Notes: generated by a model not told the origin, from the sequence alone. DNA of 64,000 nt from Pardosa pseudoannulata (GCA_032207245.1 CM063499.1:38772624-38836623), one strand, 5' to 3'; numbered from the stretch's first letter, positions 49,114 through 60,715 are shown. Numbers and translations are program-made.

Positions 49114-52100
49114 ATATGTATGTATATATATACACACATTATATATCTATACATCAGATAAAAGGGTATGATATCCATTACTTCCATATTTAAAATGATT
49201 AAAATTTTCCATTAAAAATGTTCAGGTAAAAAGCTCATGGAAATCTGATACTGTAAAATTCAGCAAATTATATGGACAGGCCATCTGGCATGAATGCATG
49301 AATAATGATGCTGAAAGAAAGTCTTTTTGGCAAAATTCCTAAAAAAAGACCTCTGTGAAGAAGACCCTTGTTAAAATGGATCAACTGTGTTGAGATTGAC
49401 TTAATTCTTGAGGTTATAAACTGGAGAGTAGTTGCCAAACTACTCTCCACTAACTGTCTACTCTAAGTGTTGATGTTCTATATTTTAATCACAGTCAGGG
49501 TTGGAAAAAATCATGATTTTTTTTTTATTAATCAGATTTATTTGATTTAAATCAGATTTTTTTTTTATTTAAATCAGATTTCTTTGATTTTTTTTTCAGA
49601 ATAATAATTTTAATTGTTGCTTTTGTTTTTTGCAATATACATAGAATAGTTTGTTATAAGAAGTAACATCTTATCTATCTAGTATATTCTACACACTGGT
49701 TACCTAAAATTAAATATATAAATTTTATTCTAAATACATTCCATTATTTTGCAATTGGATAGTGCAAACTAAATAAGATATAAATTTATAGAACAACTTA
49801 AATATTCTTTTAATGCAAACTAATTATTTAAAAAAACAAATCACAATTATATCAATATTTTTTAAGCACCAAATTATGGATTTAATTGTTTCAATAAAAA
49901 CACTAGCTTTGATGCTTTATCCACTACTAATTGGTTATGAAGACTAGAATGAACAATACCAAAAGAAGAAAACTGTCTTTCCATTTCAGCAGATGAAGCC
50001 ACAGCTGTTGTTATTTGGTAGACAAACTGGATTTCAAGTTTTGTAATACTCTCTTTACCTCCCATAACATAAAATGAATTCCACCAGTCATAATCAATCA
50101 TTGTACTATCCCTACCACATACATACTTTCTGATAACAACCCTTAAATTCGTGGAAAGCACATGCTATCTATTTATACTTATTTACTTATTGGTATTACT
50201 GTACTGACTGATTCCCAATTCTTCTGTCTTTGGAATATAGGTTTTAAAAGAAGTGAAAAAAAAAAAAATGATTTAAATCATGCCAACCCTGGTCACAGTA
50301 CTTTCATTTCAATCTTTTAAATATTCTTAAAAAATTATATAATTATGTAGATGCTAAAACTAAGCTTTGATGCTTACATTATCAACTTATAAGAAATAAA
50401 AATGTATGCTTAGATATGTTTAAATTATACCAATATAACCTTAGGTTTTATAATACTTACTGTAAATTTTGAATAATAGCCTCTTCTAAACTCATAAAAT
50501 CTTCACAAGAAGTAGAGCTTATAACTCTAGCAGAAAAAAATAAAATCAGTTAAGCATGTTTTATTAGAAAATTTAAAAATATCTTTAATATTTAAAAAAA
50601 AAAAAATCTTAAGTCAAACTTATAATTTAGTTTAAATGTCTGTGCATTGGAAATAAAGGGCACTGTGTCATAAATTTCAAATTTTACGAGACAGCATAAT
50701 AGAGTTTTTACACACAATGACACCTGCTTAAGAAGTTTTCCAAGGGCTTAACTGATTAAAACTTCTTAAACAGGAAATCAGGCAATAAGCATTATTTATG
50801 CATATGTATGTGTGTGTGTGTATACATTATATAAATAAATAAATATATATGTATATATATATATTATCTATATATATATATTTGTATATATAAATATAAA
50901 TACATATATATACGGTAAAACCTGCTTAAGAAGTTTTCTAAGGGGATAGTAAGAGAAAACTTCTTAAACAAAATTAATTTTTTTTTAAAAAACAAAATAA
51001 TCAAATAGATAATGAGGAGAGATTTTTTTTTTTTATATAAAATATATAAACAATAGGTTTGGTTTTTCCCAAAAATTTATATTTTTTTGCACACTTAAAA
51101 AATCAGCTAATAAAGGAAAACAACAAAATTCCCTTAGAATATCTTTAATTCATCTAAGAAATTTTGCTTTAAACACTATTGGAATCGATTTTACAGAAAA
51201 AATTGGTTATAGTTTTTTGTTTTTGTTTTTCATTGGAAATTTGTAATTAATAACAGTCTAGCTGTCTTAAGCTTTTAAAAACTTCTTCCAGCACATTTTA
51301 AATAAAAGTGACAACAATCGTTTTCAGCCATAAACATTGACCTTTACAAACAGAAAGAGAGGAAAAAAAAAACAGATATCGAAAAGCAGCTATAAACGCG
51401 TTCTGTAAGTAAACTTAGAAATGAAAGAAAACTTTTTAAGCGGGAAAGAGTTTGGAACAAAATTTTATAAACGGGTTATTTTAACATTGTATGAATAGGG
51501 AGAAAAAAAGAGTACACCGAAAATATAAACTTCTTAAACGAGAACTTCTTAAATGGGTTTTACAGATTTGTTTTGAGATGGGCTGTTTTTAGTAAAAAGC
51601 TTTATAAACATTTTTGACATAATAAGGAAAATGTAGTACCTATTAACATACTAAAATAATAGAAATAAGAAGTTTTATACCCAAAATGGGGTACCTTGAA
51701 ACTATAGTGATCCATATTTCCTTTTGTATTAGCTAAATCTCTCAGTTTTAAGAAATGGAAGTAATACTCTTATCACATAATAAAGAGGGCCAAATAATAT
51801 ATGTAAATGCAAAAAATCTCAATTTTTAAAAATAATAGACAGTTGCTCTGCACTTTTAATGTACAGATATGCAGTACATCTTAATTTTAAGTACAAAATT
51901 AGTCTCAATTCTTTAATAATATTTACTGGAATGTTTAGAGAAGTACTCAATCCCAAGAATTTTTTTTTTAGTTCTAATCTTACACATATTTAAAAGGAAT
52001 AAAGGTTTTGATATAAAAAATTTATAAATATTGTTAAAAGTAATGCTTAATAAATTAATGACAGTAATACATCTAAACAAATAAATTGGGGTAATTGCCA

Positions 52101-52371
52101 ATGATATAATAGTTCTGGATATTATTTTGTTAAACAAAAACAAAGTCAGGTCTTTAAATTTTATTTTTGCGATAATTCAGGCCTCACATTTCCACTAATT
52201 ATGATTAGATATTTTAAAACTTAATTTTAATCTTGAAGATGATTAATCTACAATATATTAGCAAATTGGGGTACTTTCAATGTGCTTATTTAGTGTCTAA
52301 GTTGATACTAGTAAAACAATTATTAAGACTTACCTCGAAGCTTTTGAAGGTTTTTTACCTTTTTTACCCAT
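38081..52371 (-). CDS. RPP38: RPP38-like L7Ae-fold protein with Cys-rich C-terminal exon
   Basis: Exons on the minus strand: 52371-52334 (MGKKGKKPSKAS), 50526-50461, 47902-47662, 40522-40146 and 38618-38081. All borders are GT-AG and the phases (2,2,0,2) join to 419 residues. Exon 3 (about 36-115) is an L7Ae/Gadd45-type domain: GLVIGLNAVLRGL, then AVILVSRKATSAM and ISTVYGIK. It most resembles RPP38, the RNA-binding subunit of RNase P and RNase MRP in the nucleolus, which processes tRNA and rRNA. Exon 4 is charged and low-complexity. Exon 5 is not known from RPP38 to me: residues from 242 have nine Cys in about 33 positions (CCICYSCNEHLFC... to CVCIRC), possibly a metal site. If exon 5 is not used, exon 4 read through gives a stop directly after SFCIR, at 40142. 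The first four exons are better supported than the fifth. NHP2 or another L7Ae protein is the alternative name. Confidence 0.62.
38746..39665 (+). mobile_element. TTAA-flanked family K element, copy 5
   Basis: TTAA at 38742-38745 and 39666-39669, ends GGTATCTGTTTAC and GTAGATGGATACC, with the same ACAGCTGTC inner word. It sits in the intron between exons 4 and 5 of the RPP38-like gene, in antisense orientation. Confidence 0.8.
40860..41418 (+). mobile_element. Solo LTR with its own TATA box
   Basis: Starts TGTTAGC and ends GGTAACA (terminal TGTTA/TAACA inverted), flanked by ACATG on both sides (40855-40859, 41419-41423), a perfect 5-bp target duplication. Inside, GGATATAAAAGAGG near 41146 is a good TATA box and AATAAA at about 41246 a polyadenylation signal, in the order expected for a plus-strand LTR. 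No internal coding region survives. Superfamily is uncertain (BEL/Pao or gypsy). It lies in the long intron 3 of the RPP38-like gene, antisense to it. Confidence 0.88.
41686..42170 (+). repeat. Two-copy tandem duplication, ~262-bp period
   Basis: About 224 bases starting AACTACCATTTATGGATTTGC (quoted as AACTACCATTTATGG) at 41686 recur from 41947, with the same marker words GTCTGGAGGATTG and GACTGGATTTTTCCTAAG. It is an ordinary local duplication with moderate divergence; no protein similarity. Confidence 0.85.
42291..42466 (+). mobile_element. tRNA-derived SINE, family B (best copy)
   Basis: Perfect 10-bp target duplication TTATAATCCA (42281-42290, 42467-42476). The head has AGCTGATTGGTTACG (A-box region) and GGGTTCGAATCCC (B box), so RNA polymerase III promotion is likely in the active master. 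The body ends AGCGCTCCAAACC. It is not a tRNA gene: there is no anticodon arm with a proper acceptor stem. Confidence 0.9.
42650..43140. other. Unassigned GC-richer stretch in intron 3
   Basis: A block with words CTGCCCTGCAGATCATAGG and GGTTACCGGTCTCTCCCCG stands out from its AT-rich surroundings and is probably an old retroposon piece, but it has no second copy here and no ends I can define. Confidence 0.35.
43530..45489. mobile_element. hAT element carrying a Helitron
   Basis: CAGGGTTGTAATTTTTACC on the left and AGAACCCTC on the right, flanked by CATAAAAG on both sides (43522-43529, 45490-45497), a perfect 8-bp duplication. Without the Helitron at 43953-45083 it would be about 829 bp. No transposase is encoded. 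Confidence 0.85.
43953..45083 (-). mobile_element. Non-autonomous Helitron nested in hAT
   Basis: On the minus strand it begins TCTATATATATAAAAATGAA, a widespread Helitron 5' end, and finishes with GCTAG after a hairpin-forming CCGTAGCGGAGC. The insertion point is between A and T, with no target duplication, as Helitrons do. The 1131 bp encode no Rep/helicase. Confidence 0.85.
45600..46619. mobile_element. hAT MITE with perfect 8-bp duplication
   Basis: CAGTGTTGG on the left, CCAACCCTG on the right, flanked by ATAGATAT (45592-45599, 46620-46627). The sub-terminal regions carry AACCCGGG/GGGTTTTTT words, also seen at 5859-8275. No coding capacity. Confidence 0.88.
47990..48720 (+). pseudogene. 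Degenerate Penelope-like reverse transcriptase
   Basis: One plus-strand frame, interrupted by several stops, reads FDIVDLFNNI, then GIPMGGGCISLLADIFLNFYE (quoted as GIPMGGGCISLLADIF) at 48245, YVDDILIC at 48347 in the same frame, and LPFLDVNLKV. The PMGG...LADIF block followed by YVDD and a LPFLDV block fits Penelope-like or related reverse transcriptases. In-frame stops at about 48211, 48311 and 48422 show it is dead. It is in the intron between exons 2 and 3 of the RPP38-like gene. Confidence 0.7.
49496..50291 (-). mobile_element. hAT MITE, copy 2, with transposase remnant
   Basis: CAGGGTTGG ... CCAACCCTG flanked by ATCACAGT and GTCACAGT (8 bp, one change). On the minus strand 50161-49874 encodes a 95-residue hAT C-terminus: QFVYQITTAVASSAEMERQFSSFG (quoted as AEMERQFSSFG), then DKASKLVFLLKQLN, the dimerisation region. 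This copy is the clearest source of the tandem array at 9-11 kb. Confidence 0.88.
50911..51568. mobile_element. pogo-like MITE with GTAAAACC ends
   Basis: GGTAAAACCTGCTTAAGAAG on the left pairs with an inverted CTTCTTAAATGGGTTTTAC on the right. The same AAGAAGTTTT words occur at 50730-50775 and 61757-61800, so the family is present elsewhere. No transposase seen. Confidence 0.65.
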
Positions 52372-52975
52372 TACAAGAGAGACAACTATATATCAAAAAG
52401 AAAACAAAAGACTCTGAAATGTTTATAAATTACGATAAGTAAAGTTTAAGGTATTATGCATAACCTGATCATACACATGTACAAAATAAAAAAAACAGTA
52501 GAATGTAACTAGAACTACTGTTTTATGATTTATTGTTAAAATACATATTTACAAAAGAAAAAATCAATTTTTGCTAAGACGGTGTTTAACACGTCCCAAT
52601 GTTACAAAACACATGGGTTTGTTTACATGACAACGAATGATATGCGTGATAAAATCACCAGATGTTTCTCAAACTGTTATTGCTCCTAAGGAACGCAATG
52701 CTACTGAAAAATCTATACCATTTTTTGTTATTTCTGTTAATATTATTCTGTTAATATATATTAGAGTTTTTATTGTTGGAATATATGTTATTTTTAATTA
52801 AGGTAATCCTAAATTTTAATTTAAAAGTTAAATACAAAAATAGCTATATCACTTAGCATGTGATCAAATAACATGTGTATCAAATAGCATGTGAATTTTT
52901 AACAGATGAAATATTACCAAATAGCGATCTAAACTTTTAGAAATAATTTAAGGCCAAACAAGATAATTATTTAAA
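52372..52975. promoter_or_regulatory. Shared head-to-head upstream region of RPP38-like and MBLAC1
   Basis: Only 604 bases separate the two start codons, which face away from each other. The region must hold both 5' UTRs and probably one bidirectional promoter. No TATA box or repeated operator can be named with confidence. Confidence 0.6.
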
Positions 52976-55900
52976 ATGGGTATTGAGATCGATATTTTGA
53001 AAGTTGGATATTCCCATTTGGACACTAAATTAAATATAATGAAGGCTAATTGTACTTGTTCTTTAATTCAAGATGGAAAATATAAAGTTATAGTTGATAC
53101 CCTCACTGCTTGGGACAGCAGTTATTTACTAGAAGGTTAATCAGAGACTGTTTACATTTTACTCACTTTTTTTCTGATTGATAAGGAAATTAAGTGTTAT
53201 CTCTCGCCAATTACTTTTAACTGTGTTTATGTTCCCAGCCTTTAGCGTATTATAATTAAAAAAAAGTTTTTATATTTTATTAAAATCACTTTTGAAGTAT
53301 ACTTTTAATGCATTTATTCTAATAATTTTGTTCTAAAGAATTCAATGCCCTATTTTTTATTATGGACATTGAAAGAATATTAGAACATGTTATATTTGTA
53401 AACTACTAAATAGAAACTGTCAAATAGGAACACTATTTCATTTATTTTAGAAAATGTATAGTTAACAATAACACTTTATATTAAAATTCATAATCAATAA
53501 AGGAAACTGTGAATAATTTATAGGGGATTTAGTTAAAATATTAGATTATATCAAATCATGAAATATCAAATGATGATTAGATCAAATTTCTTATCTTAAA
53601 AAGTGTGCATAGTAAGGAATAGTAGCATGGAAAATGCTGTTATGATTCCAGCTAATTTATTTCTATTTGAAAAATTCTGTTTCTTGTTCTTGTTATATAT
53701 AGTTTAATATAAGTTGTTAAAAAATATCAGGATATTCTTAGGTGTGAGGTGGGTTTTGCATTTCATTCTAAACTCCAAGTGTGTGGGAACAACAATATTC
53801 CAAATCTGAGTTTTTTTTTTTATTTGGTAAAAAAGAATTATTTTAAAGATTTTTTAAGGGAGGTAGGGGTGTTGAAGAATGTTTGTGGCTCTACCCTTTC
53901 CAATTTTCATCTGTTGTTAAATTTATTTTGCATTTATCTTATTATGGTTTGGTTTGGTTTGGTTTGGAGTGCTACGGTCTACTTTTTGCAACACGAGGGC
54001 TAATGAGACCGGGACCTACAGCTTAAAGCCAATTCCGAACGGCTACGAACATCTATGCCACTGAGGGATTCAAACCCACGAACTCTGGTACCGATGGCCA
54101 GTACCCTAACCAATCGGCCATCGTTCGGCTCTTTTATTATGAGGGGGGGGACACCCATCACATGTTAGATTTTTTATAATATTATTGCTTATTAAAATGC
54201 TATATATTGTGTTTATTCTGTTGATATATATAAAAAATATTGCTAATCTGTTATTTATTTTTTAAATAATGTAAAAAATGATAATTATTATGCTAATTTT
54301 GTTTTAATAATGCATTAAAATCTTAATCTGGTTTTTTTTTCTTTTAAAGTTTAGTTTTGTTAATGTTGTGTTTCAAATATGCCATGTGATCGCCACCAAG
54401 GTTTTTTTTTTTTGGTGGGGGGGGGATCTTTCAGAAAATGCATACTGCTGCCAAGTTTTTCAACTAGGCAATTTTTAAAAACACACTTTTTTTTCTGTTG
54501 GTTGAAAAAAAAAAATGGCAAATGGGATTGGCATCTATAATGCATCTGTTCCAGTAGTGGATTTAAACCTTTAGGTGAAATAATTTAAAACCCAGACTGA
54601 AGGCTGGGTGCAAAGCAGCTAGTTGATAATAAAATATGTTTCGTTTCATTTTTGTAGTTATTAGACGATGACCATATAGGTAATTACTTTCAAAGTTGAG
54701 GTTCCAGGTTTCTGTTCTCAGTAATAGCATAGATGTTCAAAGCAATTCAGTAATAATTTTTATCAGCAGATACTTTAACGATTTCGCCCACAAATACAGT
54801 AAAAAAACATTTGTGCTCCTGACTTTACTCAACCTATTTTTTAAAGAGCTAAACTTATATAATCACTTTTTGCTGAACTCTACTTACTTTATTCTTATGT
54901 ATGAAATATACATATTAACATAGTAATATCCATAAACATATATTATATATATATTATTTATTATTAACATATATTATTACATTATATAGATATATTAATA
55001 TACATATATAATACATACATACATTAATATCCCTATAGCAGAATGCTTTTCAATGTTCTGCAACAAGCTTTCAGATAATCAAAAATATTCTACTGCAAAT
55101 AAGTTTATTATATCAGTCTTTACTTTTTTATAATATTACTGCCATTGTGGTACATATATACAAGTAAAAAAGTATACAAATACATTTTTTATCTTAAACA
55201 ATAAAATGTCAAAATATTTGATAAAACAATGTTAAAAAACAATGAATTTAGAAAAATGTTTTTATTAAAACCGGAGGATTGACATAAGATTTACAGTCTT
55301 GTTAATCACTTTGTGAAATATTTTAGAAACATCACTGCAATGATGAAATAGGAACAGCCATTTTGACCCAAACATTAAAAGGGAATATTTTAGTACTCTT
55401 TGGACTTATCTGTGTCCTGGTGGTGCAAAATAAACATTCTTATATCAGTTGTTCTGACATTGGTTTCATTTTCATCATTTATATTATGCCTGTTTCAAAA
55501 AGGTCCATTTATGCCTATTTGTTTTTATCTTTTCCTGATTCCCAAATTTCAGAAATGGTTTTTGGTATGGAAACCGATACAACGTCTATTAAAAACTGAT
55601 AAATGTAGGTGTTTCAGTTTTTAATGCATTTATAGCTTGCACTAATAAAGATTCGATTTCTATAAACATTGCATTCCTTCTTGAATCCCACCTTTGCCGT
55701 AATTCATTTCTTCTTTCTGTATGTTAAAAAAAAAAATGTAGATTATTTTTTTTCAGTTAATTTGACAAGCTACGAATGTTTTGCAACGGAGCCTATTGTT
55801 CTGCGACATGTGTCACACATTTTGACACATTCTGATAGGGAGATTAATATACATATTAATATATTAATACTTTTTACTCTTATGTATGAAATTTTAGTTA

Positions 55901-56496
55901 TTCAGCAGCACTATGTGCTCCTGGAAAATATGAAACTTCCTAGTTCAGTCGTACATCCTTTTAATGATTATCAGATTATTGCTTTGTAGAAAATGATTTG
56001 ATTGTAGATTGATACTAATGATAAATTTTCATGTACAAAGTTTTCTATTTTAGATTGTTCCTAATTAGGGTCATTGTTAAAGAAAGGTGAATCCCCCTTC
56101 CTCTCTCTGAAATTTTGGTATTGCCAGTCCAGTCTGGTTCAGTCTAGTTTGAGCCTCTCTCAACTTCCAAACTAAATCCTGTCTATGGCTCTGTTCTTAA
56201 TAATAATTTATTTTAAAATTATGCTATTTTTGTCATATATATATTTGAAAATTGATCTTTAGTATCAATTCACAATCAAATCATGTTCTACAGAGCAATA
56301 ACCTAATAATCATTAAAAGGACATCAACTGAACTAGGAGGTTTCATATTTTCCAGGAGCTCATAGTGCAGCTGAATAGCTAAAATTTCATACATAAGAGT
56401 AAAAAGTATTAATATATTAACATGTATATTAATGTATGTATATATTATACATGCATATTAATATATGTATTATATTTATTATATATTATACATATA

Positions 56497-56576
<80 letters not shown>

Positions 56577-57149
56577 ATATATATATATAAATAATATATA
56601 AAATATATGTTTAAGTATATTAATCTATTATATGTATATTAATATGTATATTTTATACATAAGAGTAATCCATTTTTTATAAAACTCCTTGACAAGGAGA
56701 GAGCTCAACAGCTAGCAGTAATAAAGATGCTGTCGGGCCGACATTGAAGAGAACGGCACAAGTCTAATTGAAATTTTATTCCAGAGCAGCTACAATGCAC
56801 ATGTATTCTACTGGACAACAGACAAAGAAAAGCCACAGAGCTCACTCTGATCGATCAGAGGTGCACCCAAAAGCAAACACAGAAACAATTTTCCCATGGT
56901 AAAAAAATCTTAATAAGTAAATTAAATGCAATATTAGCAAAATTGAAACCATTTGCCGCCGACAGTTGGAAAATGTGCTGAATAGACAGAAAGTTTACAT
57001 TTTTTGGATAGACAGCTTTATGAAGAATTTTAAGTGGAAAACACTCCTTTGATTAAGCTGTTTAGAGGCTGGGAAAAAGATTTAAATGAATTAGAATGGG
57101 AGAGAGGAGGTTTTTAAGGAAATATTAAAGTTAATTAATTTTGATATAT

Positions 57150-57186
<37 letters not shown>

Positions 57187-60100
57187 ATTTTTATTAGTAA
57201 TGTAATCTTTTATTTATTCCTTTTAGCTTTGAAAGAAAGGGGTTTGGTGCCCGACCAAATAAGTCATGTTGTTTGTACACATGGGCACTCTGATCATGTT
57301 GGAAACTTGAATCTCTTTACAAATGCTGTACACATAGTTGGACAGTCTATTTCGCAAAAAGATGTTTATACCCTTCATTCATTTGAGGAGGTAAATATTG
57401 TATATTCATATAAAATTAAAATTTCAAGTGTTCTACTATTTTATATTTAATATCAAAATATTTATATTTAATATCAATATTTCATATTTTATGTCAAAAA
57501 GTTTTGTTAAGAGGATTTCTTTTAAAATTTTAATTAATCTAAGTTTCCAGTTTAAGTAGATATACAATTGTACCTTTGATCAAATTGCTAAATTCCTAAA
57601 AAACAGTTCATTATATGGAAAATCTGTTAAATAGAGATTTACCTTTAAAAGTACATAAAATAAATTTTAAATTCATAAATACCTTCATTCAAGTATCTTT
57701 AAAAAAAGCAATTTATCATGTTTTTTGTATCTACACAAAAAGTATGATTAATTACTTTTTCAAAATAGCTAAAACAAAGATATGAATTTTTAAATTATAT
57801 TAACCATTCTACTTTTATTGAAGAGTTTAGAAGTTACTACCAGTATAAGAAAATTAAATGTTTCAATTTGAGTAATTGCTATAATTTTATGTTTTATTGT
57901 TCTATCTATTTCTTACTCTGGGTATGCATATTTTTATGTCTATATATAGATATATGCAAAGAGCATTATTAAATGAAAATTAGAATAATCCTTACAGAAT
58001 TTCTGAGAATATAAATGTTGTGGCAACACCTGGTCATACACTGTCAGATGTTTCAGTGATTGTAAAAGGAACTTCATTTGGTACTGTGGCTATTGTTGGT
58101 ATGTATTGTAATTTATTTATTTATTTTCTATTTTTGTCAGTGTACAGTTTGGTTCTTTTAAACTGGTTATTTATCAAGCTAAAAAACATTATAAAGACCT
58201 ACAATAGCTTACTGGTTAGAATGCTGATCTATATTTTCATACCAGGTTTGAGCTTCATTGATACCTTAACCCTATCTTGACAGGAAGCGCAAATGTGCTT
58301 TTTTTCTGAGGCCAACAGTCTCCTTTGTGAGTAAGTGTCCTGGGACAGAGGGTTTTTTTGCTATTAAGATTTAGATTTAGGGTGGGGCGGCCCATAAGGG
58401 CACCAGCACTGCGACCTAAGGCCTATTGTACTGAACCCCTCCTCCCATTTACTGGAACAAAGAAGTCCCAGCATAAAGTTAAGAAATATTAACAATTAGG
58501 TCTCAGATAGACCATTAGCTGAGATAAATCTAAGCAGCAATTTAACCGGGAAGTTGATCAGTTTCCACGGCTCGATAAAGTGATATTCAAGAAATTCAAG
58601 AAATCTCTTGGCACAGTAGTAGTCACATTCACACAAAATGTGTGAGGAACTACCTACCAGCTAAAATGAAAATAGTCATAATTATTTATCATAATGAATG
58701 TGTATGCAAAATGTAAACTGTTTTCGATAGCTGAAAGCATAATTTTTCAGATAAACCTATAACACATTTTTAAAACCAAAATTAAGCTATAAAATGCAGT
58801 TAGATACCTGACGGAGACTGGGTATCATAATGGATTCCAAAGCACATTGTTAACCTATAAATGAAATATTTCTTCTGATGGGCAATTAGCTTTTAAAGAT
58901 TTTTTAAAAGAAATTTTACCACAGAACAGAAAATTCTTTGAATCAGTACATTTTCCTTCATTGAAGATTAGGTGAGTTAAATACTTATATTTCTGTTCAA
59001 AAAAGAGCATTAAAAGGGTTTTTTTTTTCAAATAATTGAAAATCAAATATTTTTCTTGCACGTTTGAAAATTGTAACAGATATAACCCTAATTTTTTTTT
59101 TCTATTTTTTTTCTGTGGTTTAAATTGCTTAGTCTTCAAATAGAAGCTGTACATTGGCAGAAATAGTTCCATAGGTTAACAACATTAAGCTAATTTAATA
59201 TGATATGGTTAGTGCCCTTATCTTAATACAATATTTTTTTTTTATCAATCAACAGTTGTGGCTAAAGGAGTATCTGAATGGGAATTCAAGGCATTTATAT
59301 ATTTTGACATTTTAGGATTAATGTTAATGAATAATTTTAAAAAATAAAATAAGATTTTGAGGTTTTTCTTTTTCCATAGATACAGTAATTATTACACATT
59401 ACTATGATTTAAATTTTTCATAGAAATATACTCTTTAATTAAATCATATATCTTCATAGAAAAAAATCAAACAAATCATATGTTAAGGAGTTAACAAGTT
59501 GAGTGTGACATCTATCCCTGGAGACTGGCAGTAGACTTTTTTCTTGGACAGCATCAGTTCATGGAGACTGACAGTTAAGTTTCCATTCACTAGTCCACTA
59601 TCAGTCCCATAAGACATATGCTGTTTGAATGTACTACTAGTTTCCAAAGGCTAATGTTGTTTGTACCCAACATGTTCATTTGATATTGTAAAGAAAGGCT
59701 GTTCTTAATTTCTTTTTTTTTTTTTTTAAATCAGCTAGATCTTTCACAGTTACAGTAGAACCTCTTTTTAATGACCCCACTATACAACCCCTTCATTAGA
59801 ACGACCATCTTAAAAAGTACCAATTATTTTATCATAGGAATAATGTTGATTTTGAATCATTACAACAACTCCAAGTGTATTATTTTTCATTAGAGCGACT
59901 GCCAATTTTAGTCCGCAGAACTCATAAGCAAGTGGGCTATTTCAAAATTATTGTACTCTGGTACAACTTCAATTCAATTCCGACGACAGAGAAGAAATCG
60001 TCTAAGCTTTTAAAAAAGTGAATGAAAAAGAAGCTTTCAATGCAATCAATGCCTTGCATCAATATTTTGAAGGACAATTTAATTCTGAATATTCTTCAAA

Positions 60101-60715
60101 ATCTAACGGATATGGAATCAGTGATAATGAAAAATTCTTAAATGAACTTGAAACAGGCATCAATCAAAGACTTTTTTTCAAAAATTCAACAATGGAAATA
60201 CAAATAAATAAAAGTGTTCTCTAGGTATGTACTGTTGCATCATTTCTTTGCTGACTTTTTTTATTATTTTTTCAATTCCCTATAGTGACCATATGATGTT
60301 GGTCCCACAGGGGGTCGTTATAATGAGGTTCTACTGTATATCTTTTGTACATCTCTTTGCCCAAAACACGGTTCATACAGGTTTTTGAAAGCAAAAAATA
60401 AGAAACTTTTATTATGGTTGACAAAAACTTATTCAGATATGTAAATTTTGTTTATTTTACCCTTAATTACAAAATTTAGTAGTTCATGATGTAAAATTTC
60501 AATTAGGTGACCTATTTGAGAGGGAAGAGGATATTGAAGATTTGAACTTATGGATGAAAACTGCTGGAAGTGAAGATCCTAAACTGCAGTATAAAAATAG
60601 GCAACAGATATTATCATTAGCTGATTATATAGTACCAGGTCATGGCCCTGGATTTTTTGTATCGGATGAATTGAGAAAATGCCATGAAAGCCAGCAACCA
60701 AGATTGGAAGCATGA
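52976..60715 (+). CDS. MBLAC1: MBLAC1 metallo-beta-lactamase-fold hydrolase, four exons
   Basis: Exons 52976-53135, 57227-57390, 57984-58098 and 60507-60715 join in frame (phases 1,0,1) to 215 residues. The product matches MBLAC1, a metallo-beta-lactamase-fold protein; the human enzyme has been linked to 3' processing of histone pre-mRNA and the nematode relative SWIP-10 to glial function. All metal ligands are visible: H72, H74, D76 and H77 in THGHSDH, H126 in TPGHT, D148 in GDLFER and H192 in VPGHG. The acceptor at 57984 was chosen for exon 3 because it gives an open frame (NNPYRISENINVV); the AG at 57997 would give an immediate stop. The human protein is some 50 residues longer, with extra loops. 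The start ATG is the first one in the open frame. Introns of 4.1 kb and 2.4 kb hold repeats. AATAAA follows at 60856. Not an antibiotic-resistance gene. Confidence 0.93.
53947..54129 (-). mobile_element. SINE family B in MBLAC1 intron 1
   Basis: Preceded by a (GGTTT)n tail on the plus strand, then the family B body to GGCCATCGTTCGG. A probable duplication of TTATTATG lies on both sides but the exact edges are blurred. Confidence 0.85.
54130..55842. other. Gene-free part of MBLAC1 intron 1
   Basis: AT-rich intron with a G run at 54416-54425 and several T and A runs. Frames such as 55363-55624 are open by chance; no similarity is recognised. Confidence 0.5.
55843..56433. repeat. Long inverted repeat, ~188-bp arms
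   Basis: The left arm 55843-56030 and the right arm 56247-56433 are inverted copies at roughly nine in ten bases, with a 216-base spacer. Paired marker words are TATGAAACTTCCTAGTTCAG on the left and, inverted, AACTGAACTAGGAGGTTTCA on the right. A transcript through intron 1 could fold into a long hairpin. Confidence 0.85.
56436..56660. repeat. (TA)n microsatellite
   Basis: Almost pure alternating T and A, with a long perfect stretch at about 56503-56567. It lies next to the right arm of the inverted repeat. A smaller (AT)n run is at 57150-57184, just before MBLAC1 exon 2. Confidence 0.95.
56690..56910. other. GC-richer unassigned block in MBLAC1 intron 1
   Basis: Contains GATGCTGTCGGGCCGACATTG and CTCACTCTGATCGATCAGAG (a palindromic CTGATCGATCAG), unlike its surroundings. 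It may be the end of an LTR or other element, but no duplication or partner was found. Confidence 0.35.
58369..58652 (-). pseudogene. 3' fragment of a Jockey/I-type LINE, copy 1
   Basis: On the minus strand it encodes HILCECDYY-type sequence with a Cys-rich ending, then FPVKLLLRFIS and a stop, followed by a 3' UTR ending GGGCCGCCCCACCCTAAATC and a short TAAATCT tail. The same LINE end is at 61960-63534. Strongly 5'-truncated, in MBLAC1 intron 3. Confidence 0.8.
58653..59750. other. Gene-free part of MBLAC1 intron 3
   Basis: AT-rich, with T runs near 59095 and 59711-59727. A 105-residue minus frame at 58855-59172 has low-complexity lysine and phenylalanine content and no known similarity. Confidence 0.5.
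59753..60336 (+). mobile_element. pogo/Tigger-like element, copy 2
   Basis: TA on both sides, ends CAGTAGAACCTC and GAGGTTCTACTG, which are perfectly inverted. The inner remnant (EKEAFNAINALHQYFEGQF, about 60024-60080) matches copy 1 at 23893-24664, and this copy is shorter through internal deletions. Confidence 0.82.

Noticed and set aside
57998..58098. MBLAC1 exon 3 starting at 57998
   Set aside because: The frame from exon 2 would meet TGA within three codons; starting at 57984 keeps the frame.
52976..60715. Beta-lactamase or bacterial gene transfer
   Set aside because: Four exons with standard introns and the MBLAC1-specific order of motifs show an ordinary animal gene.
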